Below, one piece after another: positions 32,900 to 43,177 of a stretch of DNA of 64,000 nt (positions within the stretch are counted from its first letter, which is position 1; every line of letters begins with the position of its first letter). The translations under genes were made by a program, and so were the position numbers. The notes under the pieces were generated by a model, which worked only from the letters and a program-made list of their open reading frames with translations, was not told the DNA's origin and searched no databases. Location: assembly GCA_963931865.1 (NCBI GenBank), contig OZ007516.1, positions 11,418,785 through 11,482,784 on the forward strand, in the 5' to 3' direction. This DNA comes from Axinella damicornis. Lineage: Eukaryota > Porifera > Demospongiae > Axinellida > Axinellidae.

Positions 32900-33898
32900 C
32901 CTGAATCAGACGAGATTGGGGGAGCAATATACTTGCAATCTGGGCATAGCAGCAGTTGAGAAGTACCGTATAATTTCGTACACTTCTTATTCATTTCATT
33001 GAGAATTTGTCAGTCCTCAGCACAGAGTTGCATGGAAGTGGACTGCCTCAGGCTGGTGACAGCCATAACTATAAGAATTACCATTCTGGTTTAGTTAGCC
33101 CAAATCAAATGTTTGGGCTTCCTAAAATTTTTCTTCGCAGGAAGAAGAGCTTGCTTGAATGCTTAATAATAGTTGGATGAAAATTGCTTCTGAGACTGTG
33201 CACTACACTTGTGGGTTTAGCTCATGAATACATGTATCTGGTATGAACACATTCGTAAGGTTCAAAGTTCATATAGACCATTGGGCATTGGCACAGTATC
33301 TGTACAACACAACCCACACAACAAGTACCGGTACAGGTAGCGAAACAATGAAAATGTTACGTCAAATGTTTCCAAGTCATGAGGTTGCCACTGAGAATAT
33401 GACGTCCATGTTCATCTCTTTTAGGCATAGATAATGTGCTCAATACAGAGTTCACACACCCTATCAGGATGACATATACACTGATGTGTTCAAACCACAG
33501 TGAGTTCTTGTTTAGAACTACCGCATGACATAATCTTCAAAGATCTGCCGACTGAGTTCTTTCATAACCGATGTGTGCCTTGTACCCACTGATCAAGAGC
33601 AACAACCCATAGACTGCACCAAGATGTGGTTTGGGCAACAGAAGCTACAAATGGCATGTGCAGATGAGGAGGACAACAGAACATTGAAATCTTGATTGAG
33701 AATACATGACCTCATAAGACAGGAAGCCTCTTGCGGGTGTACTATATGCATTGAGCAAGGATGTGAGTACCAAGATCCGACTCAAGCATACAACTTTGCA
33801 TGTTGCACAATAGACGAGCTGTAAATGCCCGTGATAGCCAAGGAGGAGAATAGAAAGTGCAAGTACTCCTGTTGAGTTCCGGTATAGTACTGGCGTAC
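32900..33898. other. Non-coding stretch
   Basis: No gene recognised. TTTAGTTAGCCCAAATCAA followed by TTTGGGCTTCC near 33090 recurs near 34580 and 34887, so a dispersed repeat is present in three partial copies. Confidence 0.45.
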
Positions 33899-34174
33899 TA
33901 CCGTAGTCACACATTATTAGGTGCATGCGCCTATAACTCCACAGGAAGGAAATATGCGCCTATAAGCGAGATGCGCCTAATAACACATATAAAAATAATG
34001 ACATTCCTCGAATAGGAAGCACACTTCAATTCGAATATAGCTGTTTTGCACTCCGAAGGATCAGAGTTTCTGGAAGAAGACAGCAGCGCTTACCTGGGAC
34101 GTGAGTTGTACTTGCGCCTAACAGCGAATATGCGCCTATAAGTGAGATGTGCCTAATAACGCGCGACTACGGTA
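33899..34174. mobile_element. MITE with TACCGTAGTC inverted ends
   Basis: Left TACCGTAGTCACACATTATT and right GCGCGACTACGGTA (with AATAACGC before it) are inverted, with flanking TA. ATGCGCCTA(A/T)(A/T)A units recur inside, making it palindrome-rich. Confidence 0.85.
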
Positions 34175-34689
34175 TAAGTAATGAAAAGCTGGGCAATGGA
34201 CTGGGAATGCGGCTAGTACAGTCCTGAGTAGTTTCGGTACCAGACCCTCACACGTGGAGGAGGAGGGTCTGGTGAACTTGCATACATGAAAATTTGAACT
34301 CCGTGGAATTTTGGCGGGATGATTCTAATTGGTTGATTGCTGTTCGATTACATATCTGCCCAATGTTCACATGCAAACACATGAACCTGGCAAATTGGAG
34401 TGACAGAGATAATGAGACAGCTAGTGATCGAAGTGACGTTACCAAGCTTGGACAGCTGCAGCGAATCCTGAGCAGCTGCAAGCTAGAAGTAGACACAATC
34501 CAGGAGTGGTGAGAATTTGTCTGTCCTCTGTACGGCTGCCTCAATAGGTGAAAGGGGCATGCAGCCATAACTGTTTTGGTAGTTAGCCCAAATCAAGTTT
34601 TTGGGCTTCCAAAATTTTCTTTCACATCCAGTGACTAGGACGAAATGAAACAAGCCAAATTCTGATCGACCACACAGTTGTGATCGCTG

Positions 34690-34800
34690 TCGTGTGATGA
34701 TTAAGTGTTGAAACTCACGCTGTGAGCGCTGTTGGTATTGCCATTGCTGACTCGATATCAACTCATGATCAGCATGGTCGTCATGTGACATACATTATTT
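34690..34800 (-). repeat. Fragment of the ATG/splice-donor repeat family, copy G
   Basis: On the minus strand TCAGCAATGGCAATACCAAC leads through AGCGCTCACAGC to GTGAGTTTCAAC, an ATG followed about 30 nt later by the same donor motif. The flanking CATTGCTGACTCGATATCAAC and ATGGTCGTCATGTGACAT align with copy D (51130-51180). Confidence 0.6.
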
Positions 34801-35114
34801 GGAACAAGCAGCTGAGCAGCACTGACTACCAGTGACTACCAGTTATAGTGTGGTTGCCACTCGAACTAAGAATCACCATTTCAGTTTAGTTTAGTTAGCC
34901 CAAATCAAGTCTTTGGGCTTCCAAAAATTTTCACCACAATTGATCACGGACGAAGGAAGTGAAAACACTGCTTGGAATTGCTTCTTTTATGCTGGTGACT
35001 GTGCACTACACTTGTGGGTTTAGTGTCATGAATATCATATTCATAAAGTTCAAAGTTCATATAGAGCACAACCATAGGGCATTAATTGGCACAGTATATG
35101 TACATGTACACACC
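34800..35114. other. Non-coding stretch
   Basis: Contains the third copy of the TTAGCCCAAATCAAGTCTTT block. No gene. Confidence 0.4.
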
Positions 35115-35152
35115 TGTTCCGAGGCCCTCTCTCGGGCCTGGGAACGAGGCTA
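35115..35152. mobile_element. 38-bp hairpin MITE with perfect 9-bp duplication
   Basis: Right end GGCCTGGGAACGAGGCTA is intact; the left end TGTTCCGAGGCC is partly deleted. Identical flanks GTACACACC at 35106-35114 and 35153-35161. Confidence 0.9.
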
Positions 35153-35159
35153 GTACACA

Positions 35160-36148
35160 CCAAACAAAAAGTACCCACACAACAAAGTACTGGTAGTGAA
35201 ACAATGATAATGTGATGTCCCGCTCGACTATGACTAGTGTGGGGCTCGCTCACGCTCGCCCAATTATGCAACCAGTGTAGCATGAGGCAACTGATCATGC
35301 AGTGTAGTCAAGTCACATTTGTATGTATATCCGTCACACTTTATTATCTACTGTGTAGTCTATACAGAGCTAGCTAGATGTCCCCGTTTGCCCGCTCCAC
35401 AGTGCGAACTGGCAGCATGCAAATTGCATGCAACTCTTGCAGGGAATCATTCGCAACAACGAACTATATAACAGCATGGAACTCCACACTTTGCCAGAAC
35501 TCACTAACGCCTTCATTTCCTCAAGGGCATGCTTGCCATCTTCTAGCTAACTCACAACTGTTCACACAGATTGAACTTTGCACCTTCAACACAAAAACCA
35601 CATCTACTAATACGGACACATGTGAGGCAACAACACTGCACATGCCTATTCCTAGTTACCCCACGCGCGCATGCGCGAAGCGGGGTTAAGCAATCGGTTT
35701 TGTCCGTCTGTCTGTCAGTCGTCTGTCGCCCGGAAAAAATTGAAATCTCGCCACATAGACCCTCAAAAACCATCCAAATGGAGTCAAACAATAGCAAATA
35801 GCAAAAAACTGCTCTGTGTGTACCTGACTGAAGTCAAGGTGCTCCGTTTCGCTGTATTTCGGCTATGTCCTGCTTTTCATAACTATACATAACATTGGCT
35901 CCACCTCTTCATGACCTCAGAGTCCCATCAAGAACAAGACATGCAGTGCATTTGGAAACTTCATGCTTCGAGATGACCGCTAGGAAACACTGTTTTCTCA
36001 CGATCTATGTACTTCACAGACATCGTGGCTATTGTTTCGGCTGTTTTTTCCAGCTATTTCCTATTGTTCGTAACATTTGGCCCCACCTCTTCAGCTTCAC
36101 AATATTATATACGGTAAGCGGTGACTCCCATACCTGGATAGGCAGAGA
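35160..36148. other. Non-coding stretch with local repeats
   Basis: GTCTGTC repeats near 35705 and CGCGCGCATGCGCG near 35665. Two related blocks (ATTTC(G/C)(G/T)GCTAT... and ACAT(T/A)GG(C)TCCACCTCTTCA) occur near 35855-35920 and 36035-36095. No gene recognised. Confidence 0.4.
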
Positions 36149-36194
36149 TAGCCTCATTCCCAGGCCCGAGATGACGAGCCTGGGAATGAGGCTA
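36149..36194. mobile_element. 46-bp hairpin MITE, TAGCCTCG family
   Basis: TAGCCTCATTCCCAGGCCC and GAGCCTGGGAATGAGGCTA. Flanks AGGCAGAGA and AGACAGAGA agree at 8 of 9 bases. Confidence 0.9.
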
Positions 36195-36299
36195 AGACAG
36201 AGATGTCACGTCGGTGCTGTCGATTGTAGCTGCACTATATCCTGTAGACGTTCCGCGCGGGGTATGTGTTCTATGAACATCTCTAGTTAATACATGTAC

Positions 36300-37180
36300 T
36301 ACGAGAGTGCACAACACTGTGGGGAGAGCCTGAGGGAGTGCACGTGCAGAACATGGAGTGTAATATAGCAGTTGCATGCATGCACATGACTGTCATCAGA
36401 ATGTGACCAAGCATAGCACAACCCGTGGACAGAAAGAACATCACACCAAAAGTACACACATACACCCGGGAGCTACGGGAACTGAGTCAGGCTATAGCTG
36501 AAGAAGTCTAGCAGTGCCCACTGGTCCAGCACACCACGTAGCCACTCTGTGTATATATAGCTAGCAGGCAAGTCACTCAGAATGAAATGTGAGTCAGCTG
36601 CAGGCCGCTAGCTGAAGCAGCCTACATGTAGCAGGCACGTATACGTTACACATGGGCTATATATGCATGCTGCACACTATATTGTTGTGGCGCCAATCGC
36701 AGTAGCCTAGTCTCGTTCCCAGACTGTTCATCTAGCGTGTTTATCGCTCCAAGTATAACGCGCGCGATACTAAAAGCGATCGGTGCTGGGATTGATTGGG
36801 TCTGGAACCGAGACTACCATTGAAAAGGCAGGTCCATGAGTGGTCTCCGTCTTTGCGGTGGCCATAGACTGTTCATGGTTCGTGTCTCCCACAGGGACTG
36901 TTATAGAAGATACAGATGGAAGAAATTAAACACATAAAGCACTCTCGCTATCTTTGCTGCCATTCTGCAGCACCCATTGCTGTATCCATTGAAGAGGTAG
37001 CCTCGTTCCCAGGCACTCATTCTTGAGAGCCTGGGAACGAGGCCATTGAAGAGGTAGGCTTGTGAGTGGATCTCTGTCCCTGTTGTGGCCATACTTTTGG
37101 TATTTACAGAAGTGTTTATTTACAGTAACACATATGCATACAGACAGACAGACCCACACGGCTCACGTACTACACATCTA
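36300..37180. repeat. Dispersed repeat of about 0.6-0.9 kb, copy 1
   Basis: Shares ordered blocks with 46985-47590: GACTGTCATCAGAATGTGAC, GTGTCTCCCACAGGGAC, GCACTCT(C/T)GC(T/C)(A/G)TCTTTGCTG and GAGGTAGGCTTGTGAGTG. Function unknown, no coding frame. This copy carries the hairpin at 36998-37045, absent from the other. Confidence 0.8.
36998..37045. mobile_element. 48-bp hairpin MITE, inserted, with related empty site
   Basis: TAGCCTCGTTCCCAGGCACT and AGCCTGGGAACGAGGCCA. Identical flanks TTGAAGAGG at 36989-36997 and 37046-37054. The homologous position in the related repeat near 47405-47425 (CCATTCAGAGGTAGGCTTGTG) lacks the hairpin and has one copy of the flank. Confidence 0.95.
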
Positions 37181-37423
37181 TGTGGGTCTCGCTCAGGCAT
37201 GCCAGCATGAAAACTCAGTAAACTGTATTTCCTCGATGCAAGGAACCGTGAAGGGTCTACCTATTCGATGGACGATGGTGACAATAAAGACGGAGACCAC
37301 TTGGACCTACCAATTCATTGGCTAGAACATCGGATGGGCAAACGGCATGAACAGTATAGCTACCTGTTTCGGTAAGCCGTGGATGGCGGCAGTGAAAACG
37401 GAGACCCTCTTGGACTTACTTAT

Positions 37424-37692
37424 CAAGCGGTGGTCACTCCAATATGCGCCGTACTTAGAGCTGCAACCGGGGTCACAATTTGTGACCGTCCTAATAAAAC
37501 TGCCTGTGACCGCGTGACTGCGCTGCTAAACTGCTGGTGACCCTGTGACCGTCGCAAAATCCACCGTGACTGCGTGACTTTTTGGTAGTATACGAAGTAA
37601 TACGGTAAGCCACACCTACATCTGCCGTATACGGGGTCACAATCGCCGGTCGCAGCTCTAAGTATGGTGCATATTGGCGTGACCACCCCTTG
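37424..37692. mobile_element. 269-bp MITE, CAAG(G/C)GGTGGTCAC ends, 5-bp duplication
   Basis: Ends CAAGCGGTGGTCACTCC and GGCGTGACCACCCCTTG. Flanks CTTAT on both sides. The interior is rich in GTGACCGCGTGAC-type repeats. An inverted sister copy is at 46379-46648. TIR and duplication length fit hAT-like elements with 5-bp duplications (inference). Confidence 0.85.
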
Positions 37693-37971
37693 CTTATTCA
37701 CCGACCTCAGACCTGTACACGTCCTGCAGAACACATGGTGTGCTGGACCAGTGTGCAGCATGCACTGACTAGCCTGACTCACAGTTCCTGTGTAAGTTGT
37801 GCCTACTGTTGTGCACGTGCATACAGCTATGCTAGCTAAATGACCCCCCACACCTTCTATATTATGATCACAAGTGTAAACTACTGGGCATCCACATTAA
37901 TGTCCAACCTCAAGTAGTGGGTAGAATACCTTCAAAAGCATACTATGCTATGCATGACTTCAAAGTCACTA

Positions 37972-38205
37972 AGGTAACGGAGGGGGTTTCCGGACAGCAG
38001 GGGGTTTCCGGACACGGCCCCAGCTTTCGTTCTCAAGGAGCAGTTTTTGCTAACAACTGCACAGCATTGGAAAGTTCGAAGGTAGGGTAATCCGTATGCA
38101 TGCGCACTTACCATAATTCGGAAGAACTGCTAACGGAGTGAATGCGAGGGGCATGAAGTGCGTGTCCGGAATTAAAAGACTGTCCGGAAACCCCCTCCGT
38201 TACCT
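37972..38205. mobile_element. 234-bp MITE, AGGTAACGGAGGGGG ends, TA duplication
   Basis: AGGTAACGGAGGGGGTTTCC at the left and its exact complement at the right (25 bp or more), flanked by TA on both sides. An extra copy of GGGGGTTTCCGGACA lies just inside the left end. Tc1/mariner-type target site. Confidence 0.9.
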
Positions 38206-38285
38206 TACACACGTTACACTCTAGTCTATAATAATTTTGCAACAGTTGAATGGAAAAAAGCATTCATGTAATGGCGGAATGCTGA

Positions 38286-38822
38286 CCTCACCCTCATTCC
38301 AAAGCTTCAGAAGGAGCATGCCAAGTTCACAGAATCGCCTCCAACTATCGTCGCCTCTTCATTAGTAAACTAACTGAGAGGTCTAATAGGGCAAAAAATG
38401 TGGTGATTATGGGGTTGGACGAGCCGGTTGGAGAGGAAATTGTCAATGAACGTGTTGCCTCACTCTTTGCGGAAAAGCTTGGACTGTCAAACATCAGCAT
38501 TGCGTCATCTAAGCGCCTGGGAAAGAGGTCAGTGCCTCATGGATCAAGACCCAGGCCGGTCCTGGTGGCGCTGGACTCTATGTCGACAAAGAAACAAATC
38601 ATGTCCAATAGAGTCAAATTAGCCGGAACCAAGATTTACCTGAATAATGACTTGACTAAGGCCCAACAGGAGGAGGAAAAAAAACTGAGAGCCATGAGGA
38701 AACAGTTAATGGAATTACCTGATTTCAGAGGCAAGAGAATTACAATCTCAAGTGGGAAACTTTTTGCCGACCGCCAGCCCATTGATGCGGATCTGATCGG
38801 GAACTTACTGCCTTCTAATTAG
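38286..38822 (+). CDS. LINE ORF1 protein, C-terminal part (RRM plus basic C-terminal domain)
   Basis: The first ATG in the open frame is 38409-38411 (MGLDEPVGEEIVNERVASLF), but homologous-looking sequence begins earlier (RRLFISKLTERSNRAKNVVI), so the true start has been lost. VVIMGLDEP, then RPRPVLVALDSMSTKKQIM, IYLNNDLTKAQQEEEKKLR and GKRITISSGKLFADRQPI follow the order of L1 ORF1 proteins: an RNA-recognition-like fold followed by a C-terminal domain with nucleic-acid chaperone activity. Ends NLLPSN before TAG. Confidence 0.7.
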   Translation, partial: PHPHSKASEGACQVHRIASNYRRLFISKLTERSNRAKNVVIMGLDEPVGEEIVNERVASLFAEKLGLSNISIASSKRLGKRSVPHGSRPRPVLVALDSMSTKKQIMSNRVKLAGTKIYLNNDLTKAQQEEEKKLRAMRKQLMELPDFRGKRITISSGKLFADRQPIDADLIGNLLPSN

Positions 38823-41800
38823 GTATCAGGCCGGGGGGCTCTTCATGCACTAAACATATGCACATGGAATATCAATGGCCTAACGGTTGATAAGTTAGTT
38901 GACCTTTATGATCAGGTCAAAGAATACGATTTTATTTTCTTGTGTGAAACCTGGTTGAAACCCAGTAATCAGTTCAATTTCAATCTGAAGGGTTTTACCC
39001 TGCACAAGGTTTGCAGACACTCGCACAACAAGAGATGTAAGAGAGGTTCAGGCGGATTGCTTTGCTATATTCGTGAGGACTTGTCCGATGGAGTTGAATT
39101 TGTTCATGACAATAATCCGATCGCGGATAGGATTTGGTTGAAATTACAGGCTCAGTTTTTTGGGCTTCATAAAGACCTTTTCATATGTCTTGCCTATATT
39201 ACCCCGGAGAGATCATGCCACAAAACATCTCGTGATAACATTTGGAACATCCTAAGACAAGAGATTGCTCACTTTGCAACAAATGGTGATATAATGCTAA
39301 CAGGTGACTTCAATGCACGCACTGGTGGATTATCTGACTTCGTCCCTCATGATTCATGTGACCACATCCCACTCCCGCCCGACTACATAACCGATTCCTG
39401 TGTCCAACGAACTTCCCAAGACAGTCACCACAATGCATATGGCTATGAGCTTGTCGACATTTGCCAAAGTGCTAGACTCAGGATTTTGAATGGTCGAAGA
39501 GGTGAGGACCAGGAGAAGGGTCTGTTTACATGTATGACACCACGAGGAAACAGTGTAGTTGACTATACGATCGTATCAGAAAACCTGCTGAAGCGAATTT
39601 CCAACTTTAAGATAGATGAAATCTCCACTCTGTCTGATCACTGCTCAGTGAGTACCAGCATTGTCTGCGGAAAGGACTCAATGGTGTATTTGCATAACCT
39701 CCAGAACACCTCAGAGGATATGCTCTTTGACCTCCTTGGCAGATATGAGGCCAGTCACCCACTAACTTCGGAACCATCTCTCTCACTCTCTTCCTTTTCA
39801 TGGTCAGAGGAAGTCGAAGAGAAAGTAGCAGCAGAACTGAACACTACTGGCTTCCAATCCAAACTTGTCGAACTCTCCTCCGCTATCAATTCGAGACCAG
39901 TAGAAGAAACGGTATCACACTTTACAAACCTCCTTCAAGATGTCCTGGGAAAACATGCAAACAAACGCCCTACTAGAACAAATAAGAAATTTCCCAGAAA
40001 CTCTTGGTTTGATCATGAATGTAAGGAACAAAAACGATTAACAAGGAAGTTGGGAAAGTTGTTTAAATCTAAGGCAGACGACCTGTGGACAAAAGATAAG
40101 TACTTAACAGCCAGAAAGAGTTACAAGGCCATGGTCCGAAGGAAAAAACGCCAAGCAGCTTTGAATCTCCATGATGAGTTGGAGTCGTTTAGAATGAGGA
40201 GCCCTCACACCTTTTGGAAATGGGTCCGTAGAGCCTCAGGGCAGCAAACACCTGAACGTATCCCTATCCCTCTGGATGCAATGAAAACACATTTTGAGGA
40301 GCTCAATCTCGGCCCAGCCCCACTGGATAGCCAGGTCACTCCGGGAGGAAGCAGACTGGGAAATCCATCGACGGACTCTCCCATTACAATGGAAGAAGTA
40401 GAGTCGGCAATTGCACAACTCAAATCTCACAAAGCACCTGGTTGGGATGGCTTAACGCCAGCCTTTTTTAAGCTCTTTGACTCTCGGCTGGTCTTTTTCC
40501 TTAGAGACATTTTCAATCAGGTGTTAACCTCAGGCATCTACCCCCCAACATGGAGCATCGGTGTTATCAAACCTATTCACAAGAGTGGTGAAAAACAGGA
40601 CCCTAGCAACTACCGAGGCATTACCCTCCTCAGTGTCATGGGCAAGATTTTTACTGCCATCATAAGGGCCAGACTGCTAGATTGGGCTGAAACAACAAAT
40701 GTTATAAATGAAACACAGTTTGGCTTCCGACATGGCCGAAGAACGACTGATCCAATATTTATCCTAAACTCAGTTATCCAATCCTACAGGAAGAAAGCCA
40801 AACCTTTATTTGCCTGCTTTGTGGATTTCAAGAAGGCTTTTGATTCAATAAGTCATGGTGCCCTATGGACCAAGCTAGCATCGCTGGGAGTTAGCAATAT
40901 GATACTCACCCTGCTTCAAAGTATGTATGCGAATGCCATATCAGTAGTTCAGCTGGGAACTGAGATCTCCTCTCACTTCCCATGTAGAAAAGGTGTCCGT
41001 CAAGGGTGTAACCTCAGTCCCCTACTGTTCAATTTGTTTATTGCTGATTTGGAACAGCACCTAGAAGCAGATGAGGCCGGAGGTGTTGATCTCATGCATT
41101 CTAAGTTACGACTCCTACTCTTTGCAGATGACCTGGTTCTTCTCTCTGAATCTCCTGAGGCACTCCAGTCTTCCATAAACAGCCTGTCCAAGTACTGCCT
41201 AAAATGGAGCCTCCAAGTAAATTTAACGAAAACCAAGGTTGTCTGCTTCTCTCGGCAAAGAACAACAATGTCCCACATGTTCCATTTGAGTGGATCACCC
41301 ATTACCATTGCATCAGAATACAAATACCTGGGTGTCCTCTTGTCAGCAAATGGGTCTCTGAAGCCAGCCATTTCGATCTTGGCATCCCAGGCTAATAAGG
41401 CCACCTTCTCCTTGATAAAGACTTCAATGCACCTCGGTCATCCTAAACCAACAACACTACTTTACCTATTTGATACACTAGTACGCCCCATTACAGAATA
41501 TGGATGTGAAGTCTGGGCCTCTGACAAAGCAGAGGAAATGGAAAAAGTTCATAAACGGTTCTGTAAGTTTGCTCTTGGGCTGCCAACGTCTGCTTGCAAT
41601 GCAGCAGTATATGGAGATCTTGGTAGGTGTCCCCTGGAGAACAGAAGAAAGATTGCTATGGTAAAGTATTGGCTACGTATTTCAACACACTGGGACATCC
41701 CTCCATTATTGCAGGAAGCGTATCAACTAAATATTTGTGAGCAGCCCAGTCAGTGGGCACAGACAGTCAAGACAGTGCTCGACAAAGCAGGTTTTTCCCA

Positions 41801-42323
41801 TATCTGGAACAACCCAGACAGTATTCCACATGACCTATTCATTGAAAAGCTTACGCAAAGACTTTGGGACCAATATCAACAACAATGGTTAAGTGATCTG
41901 GCCACATCCAGAAAATTGAGAACATACCGTTTGTTCAAAACAAGGCTTGAATTTGAACCATACCTCAACCTCCCAAGACATATTCGTATACAACTGGCTA
42001 GACTGCGATCTAGTTCCCACTCATTAAGGATTGAAACTGGCCGATACTCCCTCCCTAAACCTACTCCACTGGAGGAACGCCTCTGTCCAAGTTGTATCGA
42101 AATTGAGGATGAAACTCATTTTCTGATCACCTGCCGGTTGTGGCGAGGCCATTACAGAGACCAACTATTTAACTGCTGCAGATCCCCGAACAGTTCCTTT
42201 CCCCACATGAGCTCTATTGACAAGCTAATATTTATCTTGCACTCTAAGGATGTTCATATCATTTGGCTCACAGGTGTGTTTGTGTACCAGACTTTCATGA
42301 GAAAACGTAAACTTTCACTTTAG
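38823..42323 (+). CDS. LINE ORF2: endonuclease, reverse transcriptase, CCHC
   Basis: The codon after the ORF1 TAG already belongs to this frame. The endonuclease motif TWNINGL starts only 14 codons later (38862), before any ATG. Further endonuclease motifs are FLCETWL, MLTGDFNART, SVVDYTIVS and LSDHCSV. Reverse transcriptase: PGWDGLTPAFF, SNYRGITLLSVMGKIF, CFVDFKKAFDSISHG, GVRQGCNLSPLLFNLFI and LLLFADDLVLLS (FADD at 41121-41132). The C-terminus has CPSCIEIEDETHFLITC, a C-x2-C-x7-H-x4-C knuckle. The first available in-frame start codon, a TTG at 38940, lies beyond the first catalytic motif, so translation probably depends on readthrough of the TAG or reinitiation at a non-AUG codon. No other disabling change is seen. 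Confidence 0.9.
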   Translation, partial: VSGRGALHALNICTWNINGLTVDKLVDLYDQVKEYDFIFLCETWLKPSNQFNFNLKGFTLHKVCRHSHNKRCKRGSGGLLCYIREDLSDGVEFVHDNNPIADRIWLKLQAQFFGLHKDLFICLAYITPERSCHKTSRDNIWNILRQEIAHFATNGDIMLTGDFNARTGGLSDFVPHDSCDHIPLPPDYITDSCVQRTSQDSHHNAYGYELVDICQSARLRILNGRRGEDQEKGLFTCMTPRGNSVVDYTIVSENLLKRISNFKIDEISTLSDHCSVSTSIVCGKDSMVYLHNLQNTSEDMLFDLLGRYEASHPLTSEPSLSLSSFSWSEEVEEKVAAELNTTGFQSKLVELSSAINSRPVEETVSHFTNLLQDVLGKHANKRPTRTNKKFPRNSWFDHECKEQKRLTRKLGKLFKSKADDLWTKDKYLTARKSYKAMVRRKKRQAALNLHDELESFRMRSPHTFWKWVRRASGQQTPERIPIPLDAMKTHFEELNLGPAPLDSQVTPGGSRLGNPSTDSPITMEEVESAIAQLKSHKAPGWDGLTPAFFKLFDSRLVFFLRDIFNQVLTSGIYPPTWSIGVIKPIHKSGEKQDPSNYRGITLLSVMGKIFTAIIRARLLDWAETTNVINETQFGFRHGRRTTDPIFILNSVIQSYRKKAKPLFACFVDFKKAFDSISHGALWTKLASLGVSNMILTLLQSMYANAISVVQLGTEISSHFPCRKGVRQGCNLSPLLFNLFIADLEQHLEADEAGGVDLMHSKLRLLLFADDLVLLSESPEALQSSINSLSKYCLKWSLQVNLTKTKVVCFSRQRTTMSHMFHLSGSPITIASEYKYLGVLLSANGSLKPAISILASQANKATFSLIKTSMHLGHPKPTTLLYLFDTLVRPITEYGCEVWASDKAEEMEKVHKRFCKFALGLPTSACNAAVYGDLGRCPLENRRKIAMVKYWLRISTHWDIPPLLQEAYQLNICEQPSQWAQTVKTVLDKAGFSHIWNNPDSIPHDLFIEKLTQRLWDQYQQQWLSDLATSRKLRTYRLFKTRLEFEPYLNLPRHIRIQLARLRSSSHSLRIETGRYSLPKPTPLEERLCPSCIEIEDETHFLITCRLWRGHYRDQLFNCCRSPNSSFPHMSSIDKLIFILHSKDVHIIWLTGVFVYQTFMRKRKLSL

Positions 42324-42524
42324 CAAGTGTGTATTTGTATATGTATTTATCTGTACTCTTGACATATGGGTCCCCCGGCCTTCCATTGTCATTAAAATTT
42401 ATATATAGTAAAGCACCAGTCTCGCAACCCGTTTACTTGACTGCAGCCGTGACCTTTGAACCGCGGAGGCGCGCGCAACCGGAAGCGGGTTTAAATACTG
42501 AATTTGTAGCAAGTTTTGGCGGGA

Positions 42525-42860
42525 AGTCGGGATGGCACACTCGCTAAGCACTTGCTTTGCAGCCTGGGGGTTGAGTGTTCGCCTCCCCAATAACCGAGTA
42601 CGAGTCTGGGCCACTCCGTACACACCGGTTCTCGACTCCCCGGCCTAGCAGCTCGAGTACGCCGGTTCCCATCTGACCACCGAAGCTAAAGGTGTTCTGG
42701 TAGAAAGCAGGTTAGCCTCCTGTGATTCCAGGACCGCCTATCCAACGCTCCTGAGGCTTACACTTCGGTGTCTGACCTGTCCGGAGGGATGGGTTGTTGC
42801 TAGGTTGTATTTTTTTCTTTTTTTTTCTTTTCCTTTTCCCCCTTTCTATTTTTCTTTTGG
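42525..42860 (+). mobile_element. SINE-like sequence with tRNA-like and 5S-like segments
   Basis: GGGATGGCACACTCGCTAAG at 42530 followed by GGGGGTTGAGTGTTCGCC at about 42566 resembles degenerate A and B boxes of a tRNA-derived head. Further on, CATCTGACCACCGAAGCTAA (42670-42689) resembles the 5S rRNA segment that contains its internal promoter. T-rich runs at 42810-42850 could serve as terminators. Only one copy is in the window, so this rests on motif resemblance. Confidence 0.4.
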
Positions 42861-43177
42861 GTGTGTGTTCATTCAGGGCTGCTAGCTATAAGTATAGGCT
42901 TATTTCCTTTACTTTTTTCCCACCTTTCTTTTGGGTGTGTTCATTTGGGGCTGCTACAAGTATATATAGGTTCCTTCAGCTGATTTCCTCCTCTTCCTCT
43001 AGCTACATTGCAATAATTGATTCACATGACTGGGCGTGTGGGCTCAACTACACTGTATGTCTGGCCCATAGGGAGTAAACACAGCACCTAATTATCAATA
43101 TTATCACTGCAGCAGTCATTGCCTGATATAGTGAAGGAAGATCAACAAGGTCTAGAATGTACGTTGTCTTTCTCAAG

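Larger units (their letters stand above)
38286..42410 (+). mobile_element. L1/Tx1-like LINE, 5' truncated, ORF1 and ORF2 in one frame
   Basis: From a stop at 38283 the frame stays open through ORF1 to TAG (38820-38822), then immediately on through ORF2 to TAG (42321-42323), about 4 kb with a single internal stop. The first part of ORF1 is absent, so the copy is 5' truncated. The 3' end near 42410 is approximate (ATTAAAATTTATATATAGTA). No target duplication was found. Confidence 0.85.
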
